DNA of 64,000 nt from Beroe ovata. Its lineage: Eukaryota > Ctenophora > Nuda > Beroida > Beroidae. The notes beneath the pieces are model-generated. The model was not told where the DNA came from and did no database searches. It saw nothing but the letters and a program-made list of their open reading frames with translations. Positions 48,438 to 59,121 of this stretch are shown here, in pieces. Numbering within the stretch: the first letter of the stretch is position 1; the number at the start of each line of letters is the position of its first letter. The position numbers and the translations under genes are program-made. The stretch spans positions 258,134-322,133 of the forward strand of contig CAMPET010000044.1 in the NCBI GenBank assembly GCA_946803715.1. Direction: 5' to 3'.

Positions 48438-48757
48438 TGACAAGAACTTGCAATTATTGTTGCTTTCAGCATTGAATGTTGATGGATAACGTCAAATTCA
48501 TAAGGACTAATGTTCACATCAAGTAGAACAATCGAATAGAGATGACTCACAAACTGTAAGTTTTCTGGTACGGTACTGTATAAATGAACGTCTCAAAAAC
48601 CAACAACCGGACAATTAGAGGCCATTTAAACCAATTCCTTGATTGATATTCATAAATTGATTTCTTAAGTAATAAAATGATTTCTTAAGTCATAGAATCC
48701 ATCTTGTTGGAGTGAACTGCACAAATTGCCAACTATATCTACATGACTCTTAAGTCC

Positions 48758-49460
48758 TTACTCTAACTCTATATCTGCTCCAAACTCTGATAATTTAGTT
48801 TTCAGTTCTTCAGCATTTGCTTTAGGGATCTGCTCCCTTATCAAACAGGGTGCTGCTTCAACTAGTTTCTTAGCAGCCACCAAGTTGAGATCTGGCAAAA
48901 CTTCTTTCATGGCTTTGATGAGTTTAATCTGATAGATGTGGAGGTAAGCTTCTTTAAATATGATCCTCAAATGTAAATTTAATAACACCGTCCATAAAAG
49001 CACAACTTACCTTCATAGATGGATCAACCCCAACCAACTTCACATCAAAGATAGTTTTTTCCTCTACAACTGGTTCAGGTTCCACAGCTTCTGGTGTATC
49101 TGCATTTTGTGCAGCAACAGGAGCAGCAACTGCTATATCACCAATACCTGATGATAATAAAAATTCATTCTATTGATAATCAAATACATTTCCTTAGCTT
49201 CAAATTGACTGACAAGGAATAATTCTCAAAATTTCTAAATCCATCTCAAACATACCTAATTTGTCCTTAAGAAGTGCTGTTAATTGACTGGTTTCAAGAA
49301 GTGACAGTTTACAAATCTGTTCAGCTATGGAAGCAACATGTTCTGGAATGTGTGACCCAGACTCAGAGTCAATATGGGGAGCTGGGATTGCAGACATGCA
49401 TCTGAATCTTAGCACACTCCTTGCCATCTGGCAGCCTATTTGACGCAAACAGACTTGCAT
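48758..49460 (-). CDS. MRPL12: Mitochondrial ribosomal protein bL12m
   Basis: Three exons: 49256-49460, 49011-49147, 48758-48928; 513 nt, 170 aa (human 198). Stalk protein of the mitochondrial large ribosomal subunit that recruits translation GTPases; also reported to bind mitochondrial RNA polymerase. Basic, Arg-containing N-terminus (MQVCLRQIGCQMARSVLRFR) fits a mitochondrial presequence. The dimerisation domain follows (EHVASIAEQICKLSLLETSQ), then an Ala/Pro/Glu hinge (AAPVAAQNADTPEAVEPE) and the L7/L12 C-terminal domain: KTIFDVKLVG, IKLIKAMKEVLPDLNLVAAK, KLVEAAPCLIREQIPKANA, ELKTKLSEFGADIELE. These match the bacterial L12 pattern K-I-xVIKxVR...LxLxEAKxLVE.... Its start codon is about 1.1 kb upstream of ZRANB3, on the same strand. 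Confidence 0.94.
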
Positions 49461-50374
49461 ATCCTATTAATGAATATTGTGACTTAAAAATAAATTGAAT
49501 CTTGCATTGTATCAGATTTGCAGTCAGGCTATTGACTGAAAAATATGGAGAGTTGATTTTCTTAAGTTCAAGAGAGAACGATTTAAAGCTAATGATGAAT
49601 ATATGAGTGATATCTTGTAATTTTTTCCTTTTAACCCATAAAAGCACCCCTAATCAGTGGTCCTAAGTCTGTAGAGGTGTATGGGTATATTGTAACAGAA
49701 GTTGATAGCCTAATCACATCGATTCCGTAGTCTGGTGAGAATGTACTTGATGGCCGGTTCTTCTGCCTTGTCTCACACATAAAGACTAGCTTATACAACA
49801 TCTACTCGCAAGTAGATGTTGACAAGGGTGCCTACACAGTACTCCATTACAATGAGTTCTCTTTGTAATGGAGTACTGTGTAGGCACCCTTGTCAAACAG
49901 AAGGAAACATTTCCTGTAAATGAGACTTTGGGCAAGACAGAGTGGTTATGTGCGTAGCCTGGCAAACATGGTGGAGATCCTTGCTGTTTAACATGGAATC
50001 TTAATCAATACCGTGGGGTCTGTACAGACCACTCTGTCACAGAAGTTGATAGCCTAATCACATTGCAAACATGAAATACAAAATACTGGTGGTATTTGGC
50101 TATTTGCTTGAAACAGGAGTTCTATCTATATCCCCTGAAAGCGGAAATTTGACATTACACGGTGTGACAAAATAGGACCTGAGAGCCTTGTCTATATTTT
50201 TTGATAAAATAACCCTGTTAGAATAAATCTGTTAAGTTTGGAATACTTGTGGCTTGCGCCCCCTTTATTTTTCTTTATGATCATGTCAATCGATGATAGA
50301 CCCTGTCGACTGTTTTTTGCGCGCGCGCAAGAAACAGTGGACAGATACCATCCGGCAAAAAATTTCATTGTCTG
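49461..50374. other. Intergenic region with hairpin and direct repeat
   Basis: Contains a 34-bp perfect inverted repeat with a 10-nt loop (49819-49896, arms ttgacaagggtgcctacaca...). A 24-bp direct repeat, cagaagttgatagcctaatcacat, begins near 49698 and 50040 and encloses it. Nothing coding seen. Confidence 0.75.
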
Positions 50375-50508
50375 TTGTAGGATTTCACCCTACCCTGGCC
50401 CTTGCTGGCGGGATTTTATCTCTGGCAAGGGGCGGATTGAAAATCGGGGGCGGAAAATCGGGGCGGATTGAAAATCGCGCGCACCGACGGTAGGGTAAAA
50501 TTCTACAA
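50375..50508. mobile_element. TTGTAGG-family MITE
   Basis: ttgtaggatttcaccctacc to ggtagggtaaaattctacaa, 134 bp, with partly repeated cggggcggattgaaaatcg interior. Flanked by an 8-bp direct repeat attgtctg on both sides. Confidence 0.88.
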
Positions 50509-50708
50509 ATTGTCTGGCAATGTTGCTAAGCCGTCGGACGCGAAGCCGTTAGCGGCGCGCGCGATTAAACTCGGGTCTATAATTGTAGGAGTATCATGCC
50601 TAGCGCGAGAATGGAGAAACAGCGGATGAGGACAGATTACATATGGCAAGCTGCAAGCGCGGGAACCACACTGTGGATTCGTGCGCGCTCAACTAGCGCG
50701 CCGGAAAT

Positions 50709-51172
50709 TAGGGTACGCCCTTTTTTCTAACTTTTTGATGCTCAATTCTATTNACATAACATGCACCTGTAGGATGTCTCTCATGAGTCATGATTTTAGG
50801 TGTTTGAAATAAACAGCACAGTTCCAAGTTCAGCAGAACATAATGACTTTTTTCATTTTGTATTCAGAAAATAGTCTATACATGAGAACAATCAACTTGC
50901 GCATTGTCAATTATGTGAATCTGTGATCATGATGCACACTGCTGTCATGTCAAGGCAATTGATTTGCGCGCGCGTGAACGCGCGCGCACAAGGTACTAGC
51001 AGAGAGATCACGTGACCTGTCACGTGGTGTGACGTCACGAAATAAAAAAGGCCCTAGATGAGAAGGTAAACATAGTCCAATTTCAAAAAGCTTGACATAT
51101 CCGTAATCAGCTCACCGAGATCTACCAGAATAGAATTGAGCCTCAAAAAGTTAGAAAAAAGGGCGTACCCTA
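50709..51172. mobile_element. 464-bp non-autonomous DNA transposon with 9-bp TSD
   Basis: Terminal inverted repeats of about 44 bp (tagggtacgcccttttttct... and its inverse ...aaaagggcgtaccctaa-like end at 51172). Flanked by the perfect 9-bp duplication gccggaaat at 50700-50708 and 51173-51181. Interior has no ORF; includes a gcgcgcgtgaacgcgcgcg palindrome and a single N at 50753. A 9-bp duplication is typical of Mutator-like elements. Confidence 0.9.
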
Positions 51173-52499
51173 GCCGGAAATATCTGTCACGGTGAGTGCT
51201 GTCGTTTTACAGAAAAATATTATTGCGCGTTACAAAGAATAACCAGTATTCACTAATCAGTCTCAGTGTCTCCAATGTTCATCATCTGAAGGTACTCGGG
51301 TAGTTGACCATACGTTGGACACATTCGTCATCTATCATTCAGTAAAGACTTGCACACTTCAGTACAGTTCTATACAATCATAACCTTATCTACGAGCCAT
51401 GTTAAATAATAAACTGTGGGTACACACGTCACCCACCACCCCAGACTTCAGTTGAGGTTCAGTGCTCATGTCTAGGTGTACACAGTTGCGTTCATTCCCC
51501 AGTATGATACATAAATGTCAAACAAGGTTGTGCAGTGGTCCAGTCTTATATTAATCATCAACCACAGCGTGTACAATCATTATATTTTGCATATTTATCT
51601 GCATATACACGACCGTTGCTTAAGTTGCACACAACTATTACCTTTTGTATTACCTTTTGTAACACGTATTCTACACCAAAATTGAAGCCTTCAAAACCCA
51701 ATTCAGTAGAACTAAAATTTAATTGCGTGAGTGCGACAGGATGGAGTGTTCAAATATTAAAACGTCCAAATTGATCGTGTTCATATTATCTGGAACATGT
51801 AAGTGCCACAACATTTAGAATCGAAACGTATTTGGACAGTTAACTATTCAAACTGCAAAACTGTTTCTCAGGGGAAATGACCATATTCGAGTGCCAGGGA
51901 TGATCATGCAGTCAGTCATAGATACAGACACAGACACAAAAATACACAAACGCACACAGGCACAGACACACACAATTTCGCCATAACTCATATTAAGGCA
52001 ATCAAGTGACGTCATAACCTCACTGATTATTCAACAGAATATTCCGTTCAATAATTGAATTTAAAGCTGTGTCCAAATACAAAGATACCAGGTAATATAA
52101 AACAGAATTACAATACCAGTAGCAAGTAGATTCAAAGTGACTGTCGAATGGAAAGTTTGTTTAACTGTCACATGTCTGTCACATGACATAGACATATGTG
52201 GCAGTCACAGTGGCTTCAATAATTTTGCGAAATGATCCTGTCTGGTTGTGTATATTATTCAAAACCAGTTCCAACATGGCATGAAAAGGAGTAAACATTT
52301 ACAGCAGCTTTCTCCACTAATTATTGTAAATGTACAGTGTTGCGACGCTGTTATGTAATATGTAGGTAGGTAGGTATATTGAACAAAGTTTAAATGCGAT
52401 GTTATTGACTACTATTACGGGAAATGTGTGATGTGGAGGAATGGAAAAAGGTTGTGGAATGTGGTAAAAATAGGGTGTGGTCAGTAAAAGAGCAAGTGG

Positions 52500-55400
52500 T
52501 CAGTGATGGAGGGCGGTCGAATACTCTGGATTGATATTGATACAGTCCTCGTCTGACATATATAAATCCTCATCATCACTATAACCAAGATGGTGAGCTT
52601 CATTCGTTCCCTTGCGAGGTGACCGCGTTAACCTCACTCCTGCAAGAGTTTTGATGAAGGAGCAGGGAGGAAGGGGGAGTGTGGGAGGGAGGGGGAGAGG
52701 AACAAAGAGTTAGTGAGTTTGGAGGGAGGGGGNNNNNNNNNNNNNNNNNNNNNNNNNNNNNNNNNNNNNNNNNNNNNNNNNNNNNNNNNNNNNNNNNNNN
52801 NNNNNNNNNNNNNNNNNNNNNNNNNNNNNNNNNNNNNNNNNNNNNNNNNNNNNNNNNNNNNNNNNNNNNNNNNNNNNNNNNNNNNNNNNNNNNNNNNNNN
52901 NNNNNNNNNNNNNNNNNNNNNNNNNNNNNNNNNNNNNNNNNNNNNNNNNNNNNNNNNNNNNNNNNNNNNNNNNNNNNNNNNNNNNNNNNNNNNNNNNNNN
53001 NNNNNNNNNNNNNNNNNNNNNNNNNNNNNNNNNNNNNNNNNNNNNNNNNNNNNNNNNNNNNNNNNNNNNNNNNNNNNNNNNNNNNNNNNNNNNNNNNNNN
53101 NNNNNNNNNNNNNNNNNNNNNNNNNNNNNNNNNNNNNNTCGAATCACAGTGACTCGACCACTGATCTTTGATCAGTATAATATGATCACTAATCAGTGGA
53201 TTAGTTCGCTGATGTCAGTGAACTGGCTATAAAAGTTCAACAACTCTGTCAAGTCATGATAATCTCATTCCAGATCATTGGAAATGAGAGGTAAAGTCTA
53301 ATCTATATCAAATTATCGCAACTATCAAATAATGCGAAATGGCGCTATCATTATACCAAGATAATGTACCATGTTATCAGAATACAGAGTAGGTATAATA
53401 ACCAATTATCGACCTACCTATCCAACTCTGTAGCTCGTCCATCCAGAATGGATTTCTACAAGAAAGGAAGAGTAGAATGGAGCATATCAATAACAGGACT
53501 GTACATACCACGCTGTATACTGTGGGAGGAGGTTAGAGGGGTAAGAGAGGTTAGAGAGGTTAGAAAAGTTAGAGGGGGTAAGAGGAGGTGGTGTGAAGAG
53601 TAAGAGAGGGAGGACTGAGGAGTGAATGGTTAGAGGGGTTGGAGGGAGTTAGAGGGGTTAGAGGACGTTAGAGGGAGTGGTGTGAAGAGGGAATTGAGTT
53701 GTGGGAGGCAATGGGTATCTATGTGAGTCTCTGACACTAGCAACAAACTTGCTTTATGCATATGTCAGCACATGCTCGCTGTTACATTTGACAACTTGTC
53801 ACGCATTCGTACGTAGAGCAAATTACTTGTCAATCAAATCTCTGCATGTATGATTTGAGTTCCAAAGTTGTGACAGAAAATGAACTTTTTACGATATTTG
53901 CGCTGTCAATATCAAGGACTGGATATATGGTAGATATAATTACACATCTAAAATATGACAGTATTTGACTCAATAAAACCATATCCTGTGATTACATCCA
54001 ATGGACTACATAATATGGATATGAGAATTGAGAAGGTTATATTGTGAGAATATGTATGTCAGAGTACTGGATGTATGCACTCGCGCGCAGGAAACCTCTA
54101 GCTATTCCAATCACAACTCATCAAAACTTTCATATTTTGCTGATTGGCGATCATATTGAAACGTTGATGGATTTATCACACTTTGATAATGAGTAATGAC
54201 TCGTGAAGATTATCCCCTGGCCCCTCAATCAACTGTTAATGATAGCATGACCAGTGGTTATCAACCACTGGTTAGTGGTTGCATTACATGTACTGTGGTT
54301 GCATTACATGTGGTTGCATTACTGTGGTTGCATTACATGTACTGTGATGATAGCATTAAGTTAATAATAATGAAGTAATTATAGGAAGGGGACATAATTT
54401 AATTCGTTATCGTCACACCTTCAGATGATTGTAACACCACAGATACAGACAAACAGACAAACAGACACAAACAAACTGACACAGGCACACACACAAATAC
54501 ATACTCAAATAAATGAGCTATACGTTTAGCATTGCCGTGTTAAATTGACAAGAAAAGAGTAATAAGCTACGCATGTAAGTCATATGACTAAAATATGTAT
54601 ATGCTGCTGAGCATCCACAGAGCTTCTGATCAAGGGGCTGGCAAGCCCCTCGCGGCATCTGTAGCTAATGTTGAACGTGCGAGCAAAAAGGGCCCGAAGG
54701 GCCCTTTTTGCGAGCTTGGTCACCGAGGAGGCCCGAAGGGCCGACTCGGTGAGCTTGATGCGTTTATGTAACGCGCGAAAAGCTGCGGCGCTTGCCAGAC
54801 CCTACTATATGTTTTTACGGAATCGCCGAATTTCGACTATCTATAACACCGCTTATATTTATCCGATTGTTATGAAACTTTGTATTCCATCTATTTGGAT
54901 CATAGAGAGGCAGCAACCAANTGGATCTAGCATGCTTCATCAATAATTCATAGCAGGTGGGCCGTGGGGTCCCTATGCTCTCACTACCGCTCCATAATGT
55001 CACAATTACCTAATTACATCGTTTATCTGAATAGCACCACCTCTTTCATTCTGAAACTGAGGAGAAACATTTTGAACGGATGAAAGAATGGACAAGTCTA
55101 TTGTCAGTATGTGTCTATTGGTAGAACGTGAAGTTAGCCCTTCTGTTGAAACTTACCATTACAGATAGTGCACTTTGTTGCGGAATTTAATACAACTATT
55201 TTCTGTTACATCTGTCCGTAATTACGAACATCTTCCTCATTACTCTGAACATATTCCTGCATTTCTATTTCTCATCAACACAGCTGCGTAACAATTACTT
55301 AATTAACTTGTTGCAACAACATGGAATATTGAATCAATTGTTGTTGTTTTGTTTTTGCGGATATCATTTTGTGTATTCTCCAATAGGTAGGCATCCACAT

Positions 55401-57244
55401 GATTCGTTTATAGTTTTATCATCCATGTGCCCATTAAGTAAGCGAATTCTTACCAATTATTTCATCGTTATTCTATAACCGCTTACCGCTAATTGTGTCA
55501 ATAAACACCAATCCAATATCCAGATTCGGAAAGATGATCAAATTCTACAACATGTCAGAGCTGGAGACACAACTTCTTCTAGCAGCCCTGACAATTGGGG
55601 GAGTTGTTGCTATTTTGGGAAGCATCTACACATTCACTTTCTATTTTTCAAAGAACTCGACAGTCGCTCTGCTCTACAAATACATGGCTCTATTTGATGT
55701 GTTATCGGGACTAAATGCCATTCTATTTGTGGCCCTGTGCCTGACCTATTACAGCGATTGTGACACCAGATTCTACACTGCTAAAGACAAGTTCAGCGAA
55801 GACAAGACATCAAGTGACTGGGAAGCTATTGACAATGCTGCAGCTGGTTGTCATAGAGACAGCAGCTTGTCCACATTCATGTTCCTCACGACGGCAGTTC
55901 TGACAAGAATCCCCATGTTTATTGGAGTACTCCTGTCTGTGGTTAGATCTATCAATATCACCGAACCGTTCTACAAACCTCGAAAACCGGTTTTGATAAC
56001 CTCAATAGTCGTGTGGGCAGTTATTTGGGGTGTCCTTGCAATAACTTCATCACAAATACCAATGGAATTCATTTATGATGACATATACCGTCTAAAGGAC
56101 TCGTTCTACAGACTCCTGATGAACAATGTAACTCCAATGAATGTGGACAACATACAGTACTGGGAGTACATGTTCCTTATGATGCTGAGCTACATGATTC
56201 CTACTGTTGCAATGATAGCCAGCACAGTTGCTCAGATAGCAATACTGTACAAGACACGATTGGGTGGGGTAACAAAGGATCACATCCAAATTACCATTAC
56301 TATAATCATCATCACTTGCTTCACCATTCTCTGTGCTCTGCCTTCATCTCTCTATGTTGCTCATAGTTGGGCAAGGATTGGGGAAATCAGCAGTGGTTAT
56401 GTGCTTGATGGTAGCCAGGCATTCCTCTATGGGTTTGGTTTACCAGTGCTTAACTCTGCAGTGAATCCCATCATTATGATATCAAGAAGTTCTGCACTGA
56501 GAAAGCACTGGACAGATAAAATCAAACAAGCAGATGGTAGGAAAAACAGTGCCTCTAAGATGAGCACAGCAACTCAACGGCTGGAAAGAGTTGCTAGCCT
56601 TTAAAAGAGATTATTTCGTCAGAAATCCGGAAATCTTTTGAGCATCATCACTACAAACTAAATCCCAATTTGAGACCTGATGATGTCATAGCAAAGGTTG
56701 TGATTAATCATGAAGCTGATCAACAAGAACAAAAGCCTTACCTTGAGAATGATTTTTTAGTTCAAACAGCTACCCATCATTTTGCAATTCAACAAATTAC
56801 TTGGTACTGATATAGATAAACTAAACATAAACTTATGAGACTCAACATTAACTTATGAGATAGGTACCCAGTGGCTTACCAAATATTGCTTGTCCCAAGC
56901 CTATAGAAAGACATGATTCTTTCATGTAAACGTGGCAGTCTGCAGAGAGAGATGAGTATTCAAATGTCAGCTCCTTTTCACAATATTTACCTGTATAAAT
57001 GAAAGTTATGGTGAGCAAGAAGTTGAAACAGTGCCTACCAATCTATCAAATTTGAAGCTTTATTCAGATTCATTCAAATCAATTCAACGTATGCATCAAT
57101 TGAGGCACCAAGCAGGCATCAAATTATCATAAGCACCTGTGTAGAGTTGCTGGCATACACAAGACTCGGTGTCACCAACCCTTAAGCACTGACCATCATT
57201 CAAACATGAATTAGTTGTGCAAAATCTGATAAGAGGATGGAAAT
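52500..57244 (-). CDS. Partial EGF-domain single-pass membrane protein hosting GPCR 2
   Basis: Five candidate exons, not fully connected. 57137-57244 plus 56880-56990 form one EGF module (FCTTNSCLNDGQCLRV, ESCVC, QQLYTGKYCE) followed by CHVYMKESCLS. 55010-55056 reads FQNERGGAIQINDVI. 53418-53512 encodes a membrane helix, VVCTVLLLICSILLFLSC. 52500-52639 encodes the cytoplasmic tail with GYSDDEDLYMSDED and NPEYSTALHH, then a stop. The last three exons join in phase; the EGF exons to 55010 do not, so at least one exon is missing, and the 5' end is not found. Family unknown; an adhesion or signalling receptor is the likely role. Tail tyrosines in acidic context could be phosphorylation sites. The gap at 52733-53138 lies in the last intron. 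Confidence 0.45.
52733..53138. other. Assembly gap (Ns)
   Basis: 406 Ns within a purine-rich (gggaggga) low-complexity stretch that continues at 53520-53700 (gttagaggg repeats). Confidence 1.
54683..54751. repeat. Pair of GC-rich hairpins with GGCCCGAAGGGCC-type cores
   Basis: 54683-54711: gcaaaaagggccc, loop gaa, gggccctttttgc. 54721-54751: caccgag...gcccgaagggc...ctcggtg. The two stems share the core gcccgaagggc and differ in their outer arms. Upstream, ggggctggcaagcccc (about 54636-54651) is another small hairpin. Confidence 0.85.
55534..56604 (+). CDS. Second divergent rhodopsin-class GPCR, intronless
   Basis: 356 aa from MIKFYNMSELETQ; an upstream in-frame GTG (55495) is not a credible start, and a second ATG follows at NMSELE. 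Seven helices: TM1 AILGSIYTFTFYF (no Asn1.50), TM2 LFDVLSGLNA (Asp2.50 kept), TM3 ending VVRSINITEPF in place of DRY, TM4 VVWAVIWGVLA (Trp4.50), TM5 LSYMIPTVAMI (Pro5.50), TM6 ILCALPSSLYVAH (CWxP as CALP), TM7 PVLNSAVNPIIMI (NPxxY as NPIIM). A long first extracellular loop carries Cys residues. The tail is short, basic and Ser-rich. It resembles GPCR 1 in general form but not closely, so they are not recent duplicates. It lies antisense within an intron (55057-56879) of the EGF/TM gene. Ligand unknown. Confidence 0.82.
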   Translation: MIKFYNMSELETQLLLAALTIGGVVAILGSIYTFTFYFSKNSTVALLYKYMALFDVLSGLNAILFVALCLTYYSDCDTRFYTAKDKFSEDKTSSDWEAIDNAAAGCHRDSSLSTFMFLTTAVLTRIPMFIGVLLSVVRSINITEPFYKPRKPVLITSIVVWAVIWGVLAITSSQIPMEFIYDDIYRLKDSFYRLLMNNVTPMNVDNIQYWEYMFLMMLSYMIPTVAMIASTVAQIAILYKTRLGGVTKDHIQITITIIIITCFTILCALPSSLYVAHSWARIGEISSGYVLDGSQAFLYGFGLPVLNSAVNPIIMISRSSALRKHWTDKIKQADGRKNSASKMSTATQRLERVASL

Positions 57245-59121
57245 CTGAAATATAGCTAGTAATATGAAGCTTACTGGTACATGTGTAGTACACATGGAAA
57301 GAAAATGGGATTGAAAGAAATACAAAAAGATGCACACTTTATAGTGAAAACTGCTTACAATTAAATAAATATAATATAAATATTAAAGAGTTATGGTATT
57401 TAACCATCACAATTCACAATATNTCATTAGTTGTACGGGAGCCGTCAGGCCTTACCAGATTTGTAACAATATCTTTAACTTTGTTTTGCTTACTACAGCA
57501 CATTGCTTACTACAGCACATCTTTTTCTTTCCTTATGCCTTTTCCTTCCATGTGTTAAAATACTGGTAAAGAACTCAATTCTTGCAAGTAGAAAGAACAC
57601 TAAATAGCATAGCATAGGTGTATTAAAATCAATGATTAAAGAAAACCTGTGTGAAGATCTCTATCTGCATGTGCTCCAAAATACAGATTCAGGAAACATA
57701 CAACTGCAATCATTCTATGATAAGACATATAAATGAGATCATTAGATCATTAGATCAAGCATGAAACTGGGATTCGAAGATTTCAAACAAGCAGTGAATA
57801 TCAGTCACAATGCTATCAGTCACAATGTTAGAATGTAGAAGAACTCTGAACTCAATCCTGCTTATAATTGCATAATGCATATGATAGGCCTGAAATTTGG
57901 AACACAAAACAGTTCCAATCTTATAATCTATACTCTCTAAAATTCTAGCAATTACTGACTAGCTAGATAATAATCACTGCATTCTTAGACTTTATCTTGT
58001 CGAATGTCGATCGACCCTGTCAAGAATTTCGTTCTGCGCGCGAGTGGCGTGAATTGAATATTCCCAAACTTATATTTTCAAACTTCACAATAGCTTGCTG
58101 ACGCAATTCAACCCGCACTCGCGCTTCGCAGTGCAGCTAGAACTTGAGTTGCCCATGCCGCATGCATCAGCGGTTTAGTTGTCGATCGATGATAGCCCCT
58201 GTCGAGAATTTCGTTTTGCGCGCGCGCGGCGCAAACTTATTCTCAGACAGCCTAGCGGTCTAGCATCGCCAGACAACGGTTAGGTTTAGCATCGCCGGAG
58301 AATTTTTATTTGTAGGATTTCACGATCACCCGCCTTGTCGATCGATGATAGACCCTGTCGAGAATTTCGTTGCGCGCGGCGCAAACTTATTCTCAGACAG
58401 AGACGCAAGCCGCTTCGCGGCTTGCATCAGCGGTCTGGCATCGTCTGACAATCACCCGCCCTACCTTTGCTGTCGGGATTTAATTATCCCTGGCGGATTG
58501 AAAATCGCCGCGCGCACCCGCGCGCCGACGGAAGTGTTGTAGGATTTCACCCTACCCTTGCTGGCGGGATTTTATCCCTGGCAGCAAGGGCGGATTGAAA
58601 ATCGCGCGCACCGATGGTAGGGTAAAATCCTACAAACGGAAGTGTAAAACATAAAATCTTTCAAATCTTTAGCTGACCTATGTTAAATCTTTGCTCATGC
58701 TTTAGCTCTGCTCTGTTCATGTTTCGTTAAATGATGAGAGCTAGAGCGCGCGCAATGAAGTGAAGAGAATTGGGATTGAAAGGAGGTCAGATATAAAATC
58801 TGACAAACAAATTAAACTCATTATTCGCCTTGGCCCTGCTGTCGCGAGCCGCCCTGCACTGCAAGGCGTCGCGATCTGAGCGACAGCGTGCTAGCGGCGC
58901 GCGCGAAACCAGGGCCTACCGGCCTATCGTTTTGCAAACTAGGCATACGTCGGAGAGCTGAATGAAGTCCGCGCAGTAAATCGCGTTGGATAAATGTTAC
59001 TACGGATACTCCTCGAGCCAACACGATCTATTTGCTGTTCGGCTGTTGGGTTGTTCTTGTACATTACATCCGATTAGTTAGTTTACATTTGATTGCTGAT
59101 TAGTACATAGAAATTGAACTT
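57245..59121. other. Gene-free repeat-rich spacer before DNAAF11
   Basis: No exon recognised. Holds three copies of a gtcgatcgatgatagaccct / gtcgagaatttcgtt motif followed by cgcg-rich sequence (about 58005, 58183, 58336; a fourth near 50288), one TTGTAGG-family MITE and a single N at 57423. The last 150 bp should contain the DNAAF11 promoter; no clear RFX site seen. Confidence 0.6.
58537..58635. mobile_element. TTGTAGG-family MITE
   Basis: 99 bp, ttgtaggatttcaccctacc to ggtagggtaaaatcctacaa, interior ttgctggcgggattttatcc...ggcggattgaaaatcgcg. Exact 9-bp target duplication acggaagtg on both sides. Cleanest copy of the family here. Confidence 0.92.

Noticed and set aside
54683-54711. Bacterial-type terminator, suggesting contamination
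   Set aside because: The hairpin lies in AT-rich animal DNA between animal exons, with no bacterial genes near.
55495-55533. Upstream start for GPCR 2
   Set aside because: The codon there is GTG, not ATG; a eukaryotic start at 55534 or 55552 is more likely.
58985-59005. Possible RFX X-box (gttactacggatac) upstream of DNAAF11
   Set aside because: Only one half-site fits the consensus; the second half lacks the required pattern.
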